From the NCBI RefSeq assembly GCF_019443965.1, contig NZ_CP040814.1, positions 1,488,001 to 1,552,000 of the forward strand: DNA of 64,000 nucleotides, in the 5' to 3' direction. How positions within the stretch are numbered: position 1 is the first letter of the stretch; every line of letters starts with the position of its first letter. Below the pieces are notes generated by a model. The model saw only the letters and a program-made list of their open reading frames with translations, was not told the DNA's origin and searched no databases. This stretch comes from Salinibacterium sp. M195 (GTDB taxonomy: Bacteria; Actinomycetota; Actinomycetes; Actinomycetales; Microbacteriaceae). Positions 44,330 through 53,068 of this stretch are shown here, piece by piece. A program made the position numbers and the translations under genes.

Positions 44330-45204
44330 TGGTCTCCGAATTCGAAGCTCAGGTTCGCGCAACCAACGAAAAGATTAACGCCCGCACTGGGCGTCCTTTG
44401 GCGATGGCCCTAACTGTGGGGCTAGCGCTGGGACTTTCGTTGTTGTTCAGCCTGATTTTCGTCAAGGCCCTCTATATGGTATTTGCTGGCGTTCTCGTCG
44501 CATTTACTGCTTTCGAGTTGGCCAGCGCTCTGCGGTTTGCCGGGCTCAATATTCCGCGCCTGCCGACGGTCATCGCGGGTGTTGCCGTTGTGCCGGCATC
44601 GTTCTACTGGCTCGCTGAGGGGCAGTGGTATATCACTCTTGCTGGCATTGCTTTTGTCAGCGTATGGAGACTGGTGTGGCTGATTCAGCCCAAACACCGC
44701 GGGTCTGTTCGGTCCGTTCTTAAGGATCTCGGAGCCGGCGTTTTCGTCATGCTTTATGTTGCCTTCCTCGCGAGCTTCACGGTGCTTCTCACCGCCCAAG
44801 ACGGCGGCCAGTGGTGGACTTTGGCATTGCTGATAGTTGTCGTCGTGAGCGACATTGGTGCTTACGCCAGTGGCCTTTCGTTCGGAAAGCACCCCATGGC
44901 TCCAACCATCAGCCCTAATAAGACGTGGGAAGGCTTTGCAGGGGCCGCGGTTGCATCGGTGATCGCCGGAGTGCTCTTAGCCCTCTTCATGATCGACCAA
45001 CCGGTGTGGGTTGGCATCGTATTCGGTCTCGTCATCCTTGGCACCGCCACTATGGGTGATCTCGCAGAATCCCTGATCAAACGCGACTTGGGAATTAAGG
45101 ACATCAGTACTTGGCTCCCTGGCCATGGAGGGTTCCTTGACCGGGTAGATTCGTCACTTCTGTCGGCAGCTGCGGGTTATGCACTGTTTCTCATCTTTGC
45201 GTAA
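44329..45204 (+). CDS. cdsA: Phosphatidate cytidylyltransferase
   Basis: 291 residues with about eight membrane spans. It makes CDP-diacylglycerol, the precursor of phosphatidylglycerol and cardiolipin. The C-terminal signature is present: SLIKRDLGIKDISTWLPGHGG then FLDRVDSSL, with the conserved S-KR-KD-GHGG-DR-D pattern. The cytoplasmic N terminus of about 25 residues is slightly longer than average. Coupled to frr by overlapping stop/start. Confidence 0.95.
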   Translation: MVSEFEAQVRATNEKINARTGRPLAMALTVGLALGLSLLFSLIFVKALYMVFAGVLVAFTAFELASALRFAGLNIPRLPTVIAGVAVVPASFYWLAEGQWYITLAGIAFVSVWRLVWLIQPKHRGSVRSVLKDLGAGVFVMLYVAFLASFTVLLTAQDGGQWWTLALLIVVVVSDIGAYASGLSFGKHPMAPTISPNKTWEGFAGAAVASVIAGVLLALFMIDQPVWVGIVFGLVILGTATMGDLAESLIKRDLGIKDISTWLPGHGGFLDRVDSSLLSAAAGYALFLIFA

Positions 45205-45206
45205 GG

Positions 45207-45212
45207 CACAAT
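45207..45212 (+). promoter_or_regulatory. -10 box CACAAT, leaderless spacing
   Basis: CACAAT ends six bases before GTG 45219, directly behind the cdsA stop. Confidence 0.45.
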
Positions 45213-45218
45213 AGAACC

Positions 45219-45770
45219 GTGAGCACCACATTCCCCCGCACCCGCAAGTCAAAGCTGGGCTATAACGTTGACCAGGTTGAGGACTTCCTCGAAGAGGCGC
45301 GCAACGCGTATACCTCTGAGAGAACTGACTCTGCTGTGGTCACGTCACAGTCGATCCGTAAGCTCGCGTTTGCGATGCATAAGGGCGGGTATTCGCCAAC
45401 GCACGTTGATTCCGCGCTAGAGCGGCTCGAAGACGCTTTTGCCTCGCGGGAGCGCGACCGTGCGATCGCCGAGTTCGGTGAGTCAGCGTGGTACGCGAAT
45501 GCGCGTGCGGAAGCACAAGAGATCCTCAATAGGCTCGCTCGCCACGGCGGAAAGAAGTTCTCGCGGGTTAGCTCGTTTACGACCGGGTATGCCGTCAAAG
45601 ATGTCGATGCGTTTGCGGAAGAACTCGCCAACTACTTTCAGCATGGCGCTCCGCTGACAATCGACCGCGTTCGTACCGTCGCTTTCCGCAGTACCAAGGG
45701 CGGTTATCGAGAGCCTCAGGTTGACCATCTTCTCGACTCCGTGATTGACGTCATGCTCGCGGTTCGCTAG
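45219..45770 (+). CDS. Protein with two DivIVA-like motifs
   Basis: 183 residues. A motif of the form F-x-KLGYNVDQVEDFLEEA, then IRKLAFAMHKGGYSPTHVD and LERLEDAF, occurs twice. The second copy, from residue 128, reads FTTGYAVKDVDAFAEELANY then RTVAFRSTKGGYREPQVDHLL. These are the DivIVA-domain repeats (TIGR03543/03544 type) seen in actinobacteria. Unlike true DivIVA/Wag31 there is no long coiled coil. A role at the membrane or cell pole is inferred. GTG start, own leaderless-type promoter, 14 bases after cdsA. Confidence 0.82.
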   Translation: MSTTFPRTRKSKLGYNVDQVEDFLEEARNAYTSERTDSAVVTSQSIRKLAFAMHKGGYSPTHVDSALERLEDAFASRERDRAIAEFGESAWYANARAEAQEILNRLARHGGKKFSRVSSFTTGYAVKDVDAFAEELANYFQHGAPLTIDRVRTVAFRSTKGGYREPQVDHLLDSVIDVMLAVR

Positions 45771-45814
45771 TTCCCTCTGTTTTTTCAGGTCTGTGGGCTA
45801 ACATCGCACTTATT

Positions 45815-46477
45815 GTGTTGAGAAATTCGCGAACAGCAATCATCCGCGCTCAGGCGAAAAGCCAGAGCGCAGATCTTTCTGGGCGCCATAAACGCTCAAC
45901 ATGGAGCCTTCGGGTCTTTGCTTCAGTCGTGAGCTTGGGCTTCGTCGCGACCTTCATGCTGGCAGCTCCCAATCAGGTCAATTCTGAGACGGTCTCCGCG
46001 GCGACCGTTCCCTTTAGCGCGGTTGAACGTGCCGAAGTGCAGTCAGTCACGGTTGCCGAGGGTTTCGTCAACGAAGTTTCGCACGACAAGTTAGCGATCA
46101 AAGAGCTCGTAATCGAGCCGGTGATTCCTGCAGAGACTGAGGCCGTAGTTGCCCCAGCCGCGGGAGTTCCCGATCCCGGCACTGCCCAGGCCATCGCGCA
46201 GTCGATGCTGACCGCCCGCGGCCTCGGTGCCGACCAGTACAGCTGCTTAGTGAGTTTGTGGAACCGGGAATCGGGATGGAACGTTTACGCCCTCAACTCT
46301 TCGAGCGGTGCATACGGCATCCCGCAGTCGCTTCCAGGCAGCAAGATGGCTACTGCCGGTGCCGATTGGGCCACGAACCCGGCAACTCAAATTGCGTGGG
46401 GTCTGAGCTATATCGAAGGACGCTACGCAACGCCGTGCGGTGCTTGGGAACATTCCGAAAACAACGGCTGGTACTAG
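45815..46477 (+). CDS. Secreted lysozyme-fold (lytic-transglycosylase-like) protein
   Basis: 220 residues. The N terminus is cytoplasmic, then a hydrophobic span (about 33-51) acts as signal/anchor. A Glu/Val-rich linker follows. The C-terminal domain of about 80 residues has SLWNRESGWNVYALNSSSGA with candidate catalytic Glu152, GIPQSLPGSKM, WATNPATQIAWGLSYIEGRY and ends AWEHSENNGWY. This matches actinobacterial aggregation-promoting-factor/transglycosylase-like surface proteins acting on peptidoglycan. GTG 45815; TAACAT at 45799-45804 is a -10 candidate ten bases upstream. Confidence 0.83.
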   Translation: MLRNSRTAIIRAQAKSQSADLSGRHKRSTWSLRVFASVVSLGFVATFMLAAPNQVNSETVSAATVPFSAVERAEVQSVTVAEGFVNEVSHDKLAIKELVIEPVIPAETEAVVAPAAGVPDPGTAQAIAQSMLTARGLGADQYSCLVSLWNRESGWNVYALNSSSGAYGIPQSLPGSKMATAGADWATNPATQIAWGLSYIEGRYATPCGAWEHSENNGWY

Positions 46478-46496
46478 CCACTCTTCCGTGAGCGCA

Positions 46497-46502
46497 TAAG
46501 CT
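46497..46502 (+). promoter_or_regulatory. -10 box TAAGCT, leaderless spacing
   Basis: TAAGCT ends six bases before ATG 46509. Confidence 0.5.
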
Positions 46503-46508
46503 TGAGCT

Positions 46509-46808
46509 ATGCCTCGATCGAATCGTCCCCGTGGGTCACGTCGCCCTGACGACAGCGATCCGGGTGATCTCAGCCGCGCACTCTACGGGTCACGGCGCAC
46601 CGAGACCAAGTCCGACGGAATCTGGAATGTGCAGCCCGTTTCGCCGACTAATGCGGCTAAGACTTATACCTGTCCCGGATGCTCTCAGCAGATCTCGATC
46701 GGTGTTGCACACACGGTTGCGTGGCGCGCTGATGGCATTATGGGCGAAGTTGACGACATTGCGGGGCGGCGTCACTGGCACCAGCACTGCTGGAAAATCA
46801 GATTGTGA
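46509..46808 (+). CDS. Small zinc-ribbon-like protein
   Basis: 99 residues. A basic, Arg/Ser/Asp-rich N terminus is followed by YTCPGCSQQIS and HWHQHCW, a C-x2-C plus His/Cys set that could bind one zinc ion. It is often annotated as ATP/GTP-binding protein in actinobacteria, but no nucleotide-binding motif is visible. The function is unknown. The end of the gene comes 11 bases before the start of the hydrolase gene. Confidence 0.75.
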   Translation: MPRSNRPRGSRRPDDSDPGDLSRALYGSRRTETKSDGIWNVQPVSPTNAAKTYTCPGCSQQISIGVAHTVAWRADGIMGEVDDIAGRRHWHQHCWKIRL

Positions 46809-46818
46809 GATTCGTACT

Positions 46819-47544
46819 GTGAGCGAAGCCATCAGAGGGGCCACCGAACTTCCGGCGACGCGGGAAGACATTGAACTTCGAACGAGTGACGGCTTCACTC
46901 TGGTGGGGGAACTCTCGTTGCCGGAGTCTGGCGATGTTGCAGCGACTCTCGTCGCCCTTCATCCGTTGCCGACTGCCGGCGGGTTCATGGACTCCCACAT
47001 CATTCGCAAGGCTGCTGCGAGACTACCGGCGCTTGCGGATGTTGCAGTGTTGCGCTTCAACTTTCGAGGGGTCGCTTCGCCTCGTGGCACGTCGGAGGGC
47101 TCGTTCGGTGATGGCATTCTCGAGGAGCATGATCTTGCGGCCGCAATGGAGTTTGTTCGTGAGCGCGGGTTGCCCAATGTTTGGCTTGTCGGTTGGTCGT
47201 TCGGCACTGAGGTGACGCTTAAATTCGGGCGTGAACATGAGATCACCGGTGCAATTTTGCTGTCTCCACCGCTGCACCGTGCAAGCGCTGAGGATGTTGC
47301 TGGCTGGGCGGACGACGAACGCCGCCTCGTTGCGGTCATTCCGGAACTCGACGACTACTTGCGTCCGGAAGAGGCCGCTCAACGATTCGCCTCAGTGCCC
47401 CAGATGGAACTCGTTGCGGTTGAGGGCGGAAAACACCTGTGGGTGGGGGAGGCTCAGACTTATCGGGTCCTCACCGAGATCGTAGCTAGGCTCAACCCGG
47501 TTGTTTTGCCATTGCCACGCACGTGGCCGCCGGAGAGCGCCTGA
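46819..47544 (+). CDS. Alpha/beta hydrolase
   Basis: 241 residues. The nucleophile elbow GWSFGTE carries the Ser, HPLPTAGGFMDS provides the oxyanion-side His-Pro, and GGKHLWVGE the catalytic His. The layout resembles the small YdeN/Dienelactone-type or KANL3/Tex30-like hydrolases. The substrate is unknown. GTG 46819 was chosen because the longer frame from 46531 overlaps the zinc-ribbon gene almost entirely. Confidence 0.82.
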   Translation: MSEAIRGATELPATREDIELRTSDGFTLVGELSLPESGDVAATLVALHPLPTAGGFMDSHIIRKAAARLPALADVAVLRFNFRGVASPRGTSEGSFGDGILEEHDLAAAMEFVRERGLPNVWLVGWSFGTEVTLKFGREHEITGAILLSPPLHRASAEDVAGWADDERRLVAVIPELDDYLRPEEAAQRFASVPQMELVAVEGGKHLWVGEAQTYRVLTEIVARLNPVVLPLPRTWPPESA

Positions 47545-47560
47545 CCGATTAGGCGCGTGC

Positions 47561-48622
47561 CTACAGCTCCGCCTGACGGGGAACAACGACCTGTTGGACC
47601 ACGAGCAAGATTGCGGCCGCGACGGGGATGGCAATTAGTGCACCCAAAATGCCGAGTAACGTTCCCCCAGCGAGGGCTGCGATGACCACAAGGGCACCGG
47701 GAAGTTTCACTGCCTTGCTCATGATTCGCGGGTTGAGCAGGTAGGCCTCAACCTGCATGTAAATCAAGTAGTAGATTCCGACGGCGATGACGCTCGGCGG
47801 CCCGTTGAAGAGCAGGACGAGCAGCGAGATCACGATCGAGCCGCTCAACGTTCCCACGAGCGGGATAAGCGAGCCCAAGAATGCGATGAACGCGAGTAGA
47901 GCTGAATACTTCACCGGAAGTCCGAAGGCAGGGAAGATCCACGTGAGGATGATGAAGGAAAGCACACCGTTGACGAGAGCAAGCGAACCCTGACCGATGA
48001 CGTAGCGTCCAACCGCTGTGCTCACTTGCTCAGCGAGGTCGATGAATTTTGCTCTTTTGGTCGCGGGCACAAGTTGGTAAATGCCCGACTTGATGTTGTT
48101 GATTGACGAAACGAAGTAAATCGTCAGAATGAGCACGATGATCGCGCCGGTGATTCCGGTGGCGATTCCGATTCCCACCGCGAAAACACCGCCACCGATC
48201 GTGGTGAAGTCAAGGTCAGTGAGCCAGGTGGTGAAGCCGTCAAGCAAATCCTCGACCTTGAGCCAAGGGAATGCTGTTTCGACGTTCTCTTTAATCGTCC
48301 CGTCGAAGAATGCGGTTACGAGCCGGGGGATTGCCCGAGACGCGTTTCGAACCTGTTCGGCGATGACCGGAACAATGGCGAAGACGAGGCCGGCAAATAC
48401 GCCAAGCACTCCGACGAGCACCGTGAGAATCGCGGTCCAGCGGGGAAACTTTTTCGTCTCAAGCCACGTGACCAATGGGTCGAGGCCGAGAGCCAAGAAG
48501 AGTGCAGCCCCGACATAGGTGAGGATCGTGGCCAGCGAGATAATCGTTTGACCGATACCGACTGCAACGAGCACGCCGAGTCCGCCCAAAAGCCCGAGGC
48601 GAAATGGGTTGAGAATCTTCAT
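47561..48622 (-). CDS. AI-2E family transporter
   Basis: 353 residues with about eight membrane spans. FGLPVKYSALLAFIAFLGSL followed by IPLVGTLSGSI, and YLLNPRIMSKAVKLPGALV, are the conserved AI-2E (TqsA/PerM) motifs. Members are implicated in AI-2 export, sodium/proton antiport or unknown substrates; there is no luxS in the window. ATG 48622 is preceded by GGAG. It follows the coiled-coil gene on the same strand, with a hairpin between. Confidence 0.87.
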   Translation of the reverse strand: MKILNPFRLGLLGGLGVLVAVGIGQTIISLATILTYVGAALFLALGLDPLVTWLETKKFPRWTAILTVLVGVLGVFAGLVFAIVPVIAEQVRNASRAIPRLVTAFFDGTIKENVETAFPWLKVEDLLDGFTTWLTDLDFTTIGGGVFAVGIGIATGITGAIIVLILTIYFVSSINNIKSGIYQLVPATKRAKFIDLAEQVSTAVGRYVIGQGSLALVNGVLSFIILTWIFPAFGLPVKYSALLAFIAFLGSLIPLVGTLSGSIVISLLVLLFNGPPSVIAVGIYYLIYMQVEAYLLNPRIMSKAVKLPGALVVIAALAGGTLLGILGALIAIPVAAAILLVVQQVVVPRQAEL

Positions 48623-48632
48623 GGAAATGCTC

Positions 48633-48668
48633 CGTCCAGCCTCATGCGACACGGTGTCAGGCTGGACG
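48633..48668 (-). terminator. Intercistronic hairpin before the AI-2E gene
   Basis: CGTCCAGCCT (48633-48642) pairs with AGGCTGGACG (48659-48668), ten perfect base pairs. A nested GACAC-G-GTGTC (48648-48658) lies inside. The stem edge touches the GGAG site of the AI-2E gene (48630-48633). It may therefore terminate the coiled-coil message or hide that site. Confidence 0.55.
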
Positions 48669-48692
48669 CAATTCTAGAGGCCGCGAGGCGAA

Positions 48693-51035
48693 TTACCGGC
48701 CAACGTCCTCGGCTTGGCTCAGAACTCCACGGAGGTTCTCGAAGTAGCCGGCGACGGTTTCGCGCTCAGCCTTGATTTTGGTCAGGCGTTCTTCGGCGTC
48801 GGAGACCAACTCGCGTGAGCGCTCTTCGGCTTCCTCGAAGACGGACTTGGCGCGCTGCTCGGCATCCGCGAGCTCGCTAGCTGCTCGCTCGGACGCGTCA
48901 GCCAAAATCGCCTTCGCTTCGGACTGGGAATTGCTGCTGAGTTCCTCAGCTTCGACGCGCTTCGCGTTCGCTTCTCGAACGGCCTCGCCTAACTGTGCTT
49001 GAGCCTCTTCAAGGTAGTTCTGAGTTTGACTCGATGCTTCTTTGTGCTGGGCCAAGAATTCCTTTTCGGCGTCATCGCGACGGGTAGCCAATTCTTGCTC
49101 AAGCGCAATACGAGCAGCCTCGGCCTCACGCTCAATCGTGGTGCGGGCTTCTTCGAGTTGATGCTGAATGGATGCCCGAGTCGACTCGACTTCGTTGGCG
49201 AGTTCCGCGCGTTGACGGGCAATGTCTCGTTCGAGGTCTGCGGTCTGTTTCTGCACGTCGTGAGCGAGCGAGGCACGAGTCTCGGTGTCTTCTGTTTCCA
49301 GAGCGGTGCGTTTGCTGTCGATTTCAGCATCGAGATCGGCGTGGCGGCGTGCCATATCTTCTTCGAGGCCGGAGGTAGCGGAGGCGATTTCTGCTTCCAG
49401 CTCGTTGCGTCGTGTCGTCATTTCAGATTCGAACTCCGCGCGCGCCGTCGTACTTTCGTTCTCGAATTCGCGGCGCGCAGTGGTGATCTCTTCTTCGAGG
49501 CCGGCGCGGGTGGTCTCCACATCGTTCTCGAGTGCGGATCGCGTTGAACTGACCTCTTTGGCCAGGGCCTTCGTAGTGGTGGAGACTTCGCGGTCAAGTG
49601 CCTTCTTCTGCGCCGCGAGCTCTGCGGCAAGTTCGCCTCTGCTGGACTTGACGTGAGCCTCAAGCTCGGCGCGAGTGGTCGTAACCTCGTCATTGAGCGC
49701 GGCTTGGGCGGTAGCAACCTCGTTCTCGAGGTTCGAGCGAGTTGTGGTGACTTCTTTCTCGAGCTCGGCCTTGGTGACCTTGACTTCTTGCTCTAGCGCT
49801 GTCTTGGTAGTCGAGACTTCTTGTTCAAGCGCCGCCTTGGTGCTCGAAACTTCGTGTTCGAGGGCCGCACGAGTTGTGCTGACGTCGTCGTCAAGCACTG
49901 CGCGGGTTGTCGTGACATCGCTGTCGAGCTGTGTTCGCGCTTCATGTTCTTCGTGCGCCCAGAGTTCGCGTGCCTCGGTGAGTTCGGTGTCAAGCGACGT
50001 GCGCAAAGCAAGAACATCTTTTTCGAGTTCACTTCGCACGTTCGCCGCTTCAGCCTCCGCCGCGGAGCGAGTGGCTTCAGTTTCGGCTGCAAGCGTTGCG
50101 TAGGCGGCATCAAGCTCTGCTTGCTGTTTTGCTTGAGCGGCCTTTGTCTCGTTTGCGAGTTTCGCGTGCGCGGCCTTCGTCTCATTGCTGAGCTTTTTGT
50201 GCGCGGCTTTAGTTTCGTTTGCCAAGGTTTCGCGGGCTGACGTGGTTTCGGCTTCAAGCTCTGCGCGAGCCGTTTCGATTTCACGTGCGAGGTCAGTTCG
50301 TGCCTGCTCAACGTCACGCTCAAGGTCTTCGCGTTGTTTGGTGTTCTCGGCTTCGAAGGTGGCACGCCCGAGCTCTGCGTCGCGAGCCAACGATTCGGCG
50401 GCTTCGCGGGCCTCCGCGATTTCCGTTGCCGTGCTTGCGCGAAGTTCGATCATGGCGCGCTCGGTTTCGGCACGAAGTGCAGAGGCCTCACGCTTTGCCG
50501 AAGTTCGGGCGTCTGCAGCTTCCGTTGCCACAGCGCCTCTAATGGTCGCGGCTTCGCGCGCAGCATCTCCGGTGAGCTGTGCTGCGTCATCTCGAGCGCG
50601 CGCAATGAGCGAATCAGCGTCACTCTGAGATGCAGAAGCTAGCGCCGCCGCCTCACGGTTGGCTTCAGCCAGAATGCGTTCGGATTCAGTCGTGGTCTCG
50701 TTGCGCAGCGTGCTGGTTTCCGCAAGCACCGCTTTGCGCATCTTCTCGGCATCAATATCAGCCTGACTGATGAGTTGCGTTGAGTGCTCTTCGGCAACTC
50801 GAAGCATGCTCTCTAGCTTTGATCCGAGCCCGCTATATGTCGGGCTGCCTGACTCATCGAGTTCTGCCTGCAAATCTTCGTTGACAGCGAGCAGCCGCTT
50901 TACCTCTTTGGTTGACGAGGTGCGATCGGCTTTGGCAGCAACAAGTTCGCGACGAAGTTCGCCGATCATCTTGTCGACATCTTCCTTTTTATAGCCGCGC
51001 ATTTCGGTGCCGAAATCAGTATCGTTGGCGGCCAA
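48693..51035 (-). CDS. DivIVA-domain protein with very long hendecad coiled coil
   Basis: 780 residues, TTG start with GAGGAG six to eight bases upstream. Residues 8-31 (FGTEMRGYKKEDVDKMIGEL then RREL) form a DivIVA-type N-terminal motif with the F-x-RGY-x3-DVD pattern. The rest is predicted helix. Residues 120-230 are Ala/Glu-rich. Residues 235-663 contain 39 uninterrupted 11-residue repeats of the form R-x-x-L-x-x-E-V-x-x-T. Residues 664-780 return to a heptad-like coil. The design recalls the Streptomyces polar proteins Scy and FilP, which use 51-residue repeats, but the phase here is a pure 11. I infer a filament-forming or polar scaffold. Divergent from the two-TM protein gene; AI-2E gene downstream. 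Confidence 0.85.
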   Translation of the reverse strand: MAANDTDFGTEMRGYKKEDVDKMIGELRRELVAAKADRTSSTKEVKRLLAVNEDLQAELDESGSPTYSGLGSKLESMLRVAEEHSTQLISQADIDAEKMRKAVLAETSTLRNETTTESERILAEANREAAALASASQSDADSLIARARDDAAQLTGDAAREAATIRGAVATEAADARTSAKREASALRAETERAMIELRASTATEIAEAREAAESLARDAELGRATFEAENTKQREDLERDVEQARTDLAREIETARAELEAETTSARETLANETKAAHKKLSNETKAAHAKLANETKAAQAKQQAELDAAYATLAAETEATRSAAEAEAANVRSELEKDVLALRTSLDTELTEARELWAHEEHEARTQLDSDVTTTRAVLDDDVSTTRAALEHEVSSTKAALEQEVSTTKTALEQEVKVTKAELEKEVTTTRSNLENEVATAQAALNDEVTTTRAELEAHVKSSRGELAAELAAQKKALDREVSTTTKALAKEVSSTRSALENDVETTRAGLEEEITTARREFENESTTARAEFESEMTTRRNELEAEIASATSGLEEDMARRHADLDAEIDSKRTALETEDTETRASLAHDVQKQTADLERDIARQRAELANEVESTRASIQHQLEEARTTIEREAEAARIALEQELATRRDDAEKEFLAQHKEASSQTQNYLEEAQAQLGEAVREANAKRVEAEELSSNSQSEAKAILADASERAASELADAEQRAKSVFEEAEERSRELVSDAEERLTKIKAERETVAGYFENLRGVLSQAEDVGR
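49047..50333 (-). repeat. 39 in-phase 11-residue (33-base) coding repeats
   Basis: 1287 bases equal exactly 39 units of 33. Typical units are RAALEHEVSST, KAALEQEVSTT, KTALEQEVKVT and KAELEKEVTTT. Position 4 is Leu in most units, 7-8 usually acidic plus Val/Ile/Leu, 10-11 Thr/Ser/Ala, position 1 Arg/Lys. Identity between neighbours is highest in units 13-20 (near 49704-49937). No indel breaks the register. Confidence 0.9.
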
Positions 51036-51319
51036 GACGTCTCCTCGGTGTCAGCGGAATGGACCTTCCGAGTTTAGTGGTGTGGAGCGTCTAACGACGA
51101 TTCTCGGGGAGCTCGAGTTTTTCGCGCTCAACGTTCTCCCAGTCAGTTCCCAGATGGAGAACTGGCTGCCCGCACGCCCATCCGCTATTCTTGAACGTCT
51201 TTGTTGTTGCCTACCCGCCTAGATCGGGTCCTCAAACCTGCAGACCGAACTGAGGTTCCGCCAACGTGGCGAAGGGTTTCGTGACGAGAGTCACTGTGGG
51301 CAACGCGAAAGGAGAGATA
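51036..51319. other. Divergent intergenic region
   Basis: 284 bases between the coiled-coil and two-TM genes. GAGGAG of the minus-strand gene lies at 51041-51046 and AAAGGAGA of the plus-strand gene at 51308-51315. A small hairpin GTGAC-GAGA-GTCAC is at 51281-51294. TATTCT at 51183-51189 is a possible plus-strand -10. I see no gene here. Confidence 0.45.
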
Positions 51320-53068
51320 GTGAGATTCGTTCTCGCCATAGTTAGCTTTATGCTCGCGGCCGTTCTAATGGGCTACGGCATCGCCCAACAAACCATTCTT
51401 GCGACGCCTGACGAGGTCAGCGTGTCGACGGAAACTGATGGCACAGCCCCGCTCACCGTCGTCGACGGCGCCGCATTCAACGCGTACGAAGGAAAGCAGA
51501 CGATCAGCGTCGAGGGTCCCGGGCGTATCGTTGCCGCCTACGGTCGCACGACCGATGTCGTCGCCTGGGTTGGCGACGCCAGCTACAACCTGGTTACTGT
51601 CGATCCCGAATCGGGCGAGCTTGTCTCCGAAACCATTACGGGCAGTGAGCAAGAAGTTCCTGACCCCTATGCGTCAGACCTCTGGCTCGAGGATTACACG
51701 GCCGATCTTTCTCTAGCATTGACCGTTAAAATTCCGAGCAACGTCTCCTTCATTTTGGCTGCTGACGGCGTAGAACCAGCGCCCAACGCCGTTTCGCTCA
51801 CGTGGCCGCTCGACAATTCCACTCCGTGGGCGACACCACTGATCATGGGTGGGGCAGCCGTACTTTTGCTCGGTCTAATCTTCCTGATGTGGGCGGTGCA
51901 TCACATGCGTCGTTCCGGCGGCCCTCGTCGTAAACCGCAGAAGATGCCCAAGGTTCCCAAAAAGCCGCGCTACCGCCCATCGAAGCGAGTGTCGCGGGGC
52001 AGCGAAGCCAGCACTATCAAGACCACCACCAGGATCGCGATTCCGGTATTGCTCTTGAGCGCACTCGTCCTGAGCGGTTGCACTGTTACCTCGTCCCCCG
52101 GGGCCTCTGAGGTAGCAAACGGTCCGACACCCGGGCCAACGTCGACCTCAGCAGGCACCGAAACTCTGCCGCCAGCAGCATCCGTGCGCCAGCTGGAGAA
52201 AATTGTCGCGCGAGTAAGCGCGGTAGCGGTCGAGGCTGACGAAGATGGCGACGCAGACCTCATCAAGACCCGCTTCAGCTCGGCAGCGCTCGAGTACCGT
52301 CTTGCCAACTACACAATGCGCGAGGCAGACAGCGCGATAGCTGCTCCGATCGCTATCCCTGATGGTCCAGTGCAGCTAACTTTGCCGCAGCAAACCGAGT
52401 CGTGGCCTCGCACCGTTTTCACGATCATTCTGGATGAGGCTGACACCACGGTCGCTCCCATTGCGCTGTTTCTTGAACAAGCGTCACCACGCGAGAACTA
52501 CAAAGTCAGTTACGCGGTGAGCTTAGAGCCCTCCGTTGTGTTCCCTGACGTGGTCGCGGCCAGTGTCGGAACGTCTCGGCTCGACAAAGACAGTGCGCTG
52601 CTTCGTTCAACCCCGACCGAAGTTGCTCTCGATTACGCCGAAATCCTTGAACAGGATGTAGAAAGCGACTCCTACCTAGACTTCGACCCTGAGGGCGACA
52701 GTCTGCGGGTTAACGTAGGACTTGCGGTCAAGAACAAGGAAAAGTCGGAGCTCTCGAGCACAGCGACACTCACCTATGGTCATGAGCTGGGAACAGCAGA
52801 CCCCATCGCGATGTCCACTATCGACGCTGGAGCCATCGTTGCGGTTCACCTCTATGAAACGAAAGAGGCAAAGCCAAAGGAAGAGGGCTCTGCCGTCACC
52901 TTCAGTGGCCAAACGAAGGCATTGTCGGGAATCTCCATCACCGAGACCGGCATAAAATCTACCTACGGAGATCAGTTACTCTTTTATGTTCCAGCAGCAG
53001 GTAGCGGAGAAAAAATCGTCCTGCTCGGATACACCCAAGGACTTGTCGCAGCAACGGAGTTGAAATGA
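51320..53068 (+). CDS. Two-TM membrane protein with internal lipobox-like segment
   Basis: 582 residues from GTG 51320, chosen because AAAGGAGA stands four bases upstream. Spans lie at about 2-20 and 172-195, followed by a Lys/Arg/Pro-rich cytoplasmic stretch. Near residue 240 a second export-like segment appears, IPVLLLSALVLSGCTVTSS, with a perfect LSGC lipobox. A Pro/Thr-rich linker and a 300-residue extracytoplasmic beta-rich domain follow. It looks like a membrane protein fused to a lipoprotein. I do not recognise a named family; similar proteins seem to occur in related actinobacteria. The thioredoxin-fold/TPR gene overlaps its stop (ATGA). Confidence 0.72.
   Translation: MRFVLAIVSFMLAAVLMGYGIAQQTILATPDEVSVSTETDGTAPLTVVDGAAFNAYEGKQTISVEGPGRIVAAYGRTTDVVAWVGDASYNLVTVDPESGELVSETITGSEQEVPDPYASDLWLEDYTADLSLALTVKIPSNVSFILAADGVEPAPNAVSLTWPLDNSTPWATPLIMGGAAVLLLGLIFLMWAVHHMRRSGGPRRKPQKMPKVPKKPRYRPSKRVSRGSEASTIKTTTRIAIPVLLLSALVLSGCTVTSSPGASEVANGPTPGPTSTSAGTETLPPAASVRQLEKIVARVSAVAVEADEDGDADLIKTRFSSAALEYRLANYTMREADSAIAAPIAIPDGPVQLTLPQQTESWPRTVFTIILDEADTTVAPIALFLEQASPRENYKVSYAVSLEPSVVFPDVVAASVGTSRLDKDSALLRSTPTEVALDYAEILEQDVESDSYLDFDPEGDSLRVNVGLAVKNKEKSELSSTATLTYGHELGTADPIAMSTIDAGAIVAVHLYETKEAKPKEEGSAVTFSGQTKALSGISITETGIKSTYGDQLLFYVPAAGSGEKIVLLGYTQGLVAATELK

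Noticed and set aside
49675..50628. Ser/Ala-rich plus-strand frames opposite the coiled-coil gene
   Set aside because: They result from the repeated coding pattern of the minus strand and contain the 11-residue period only passively.
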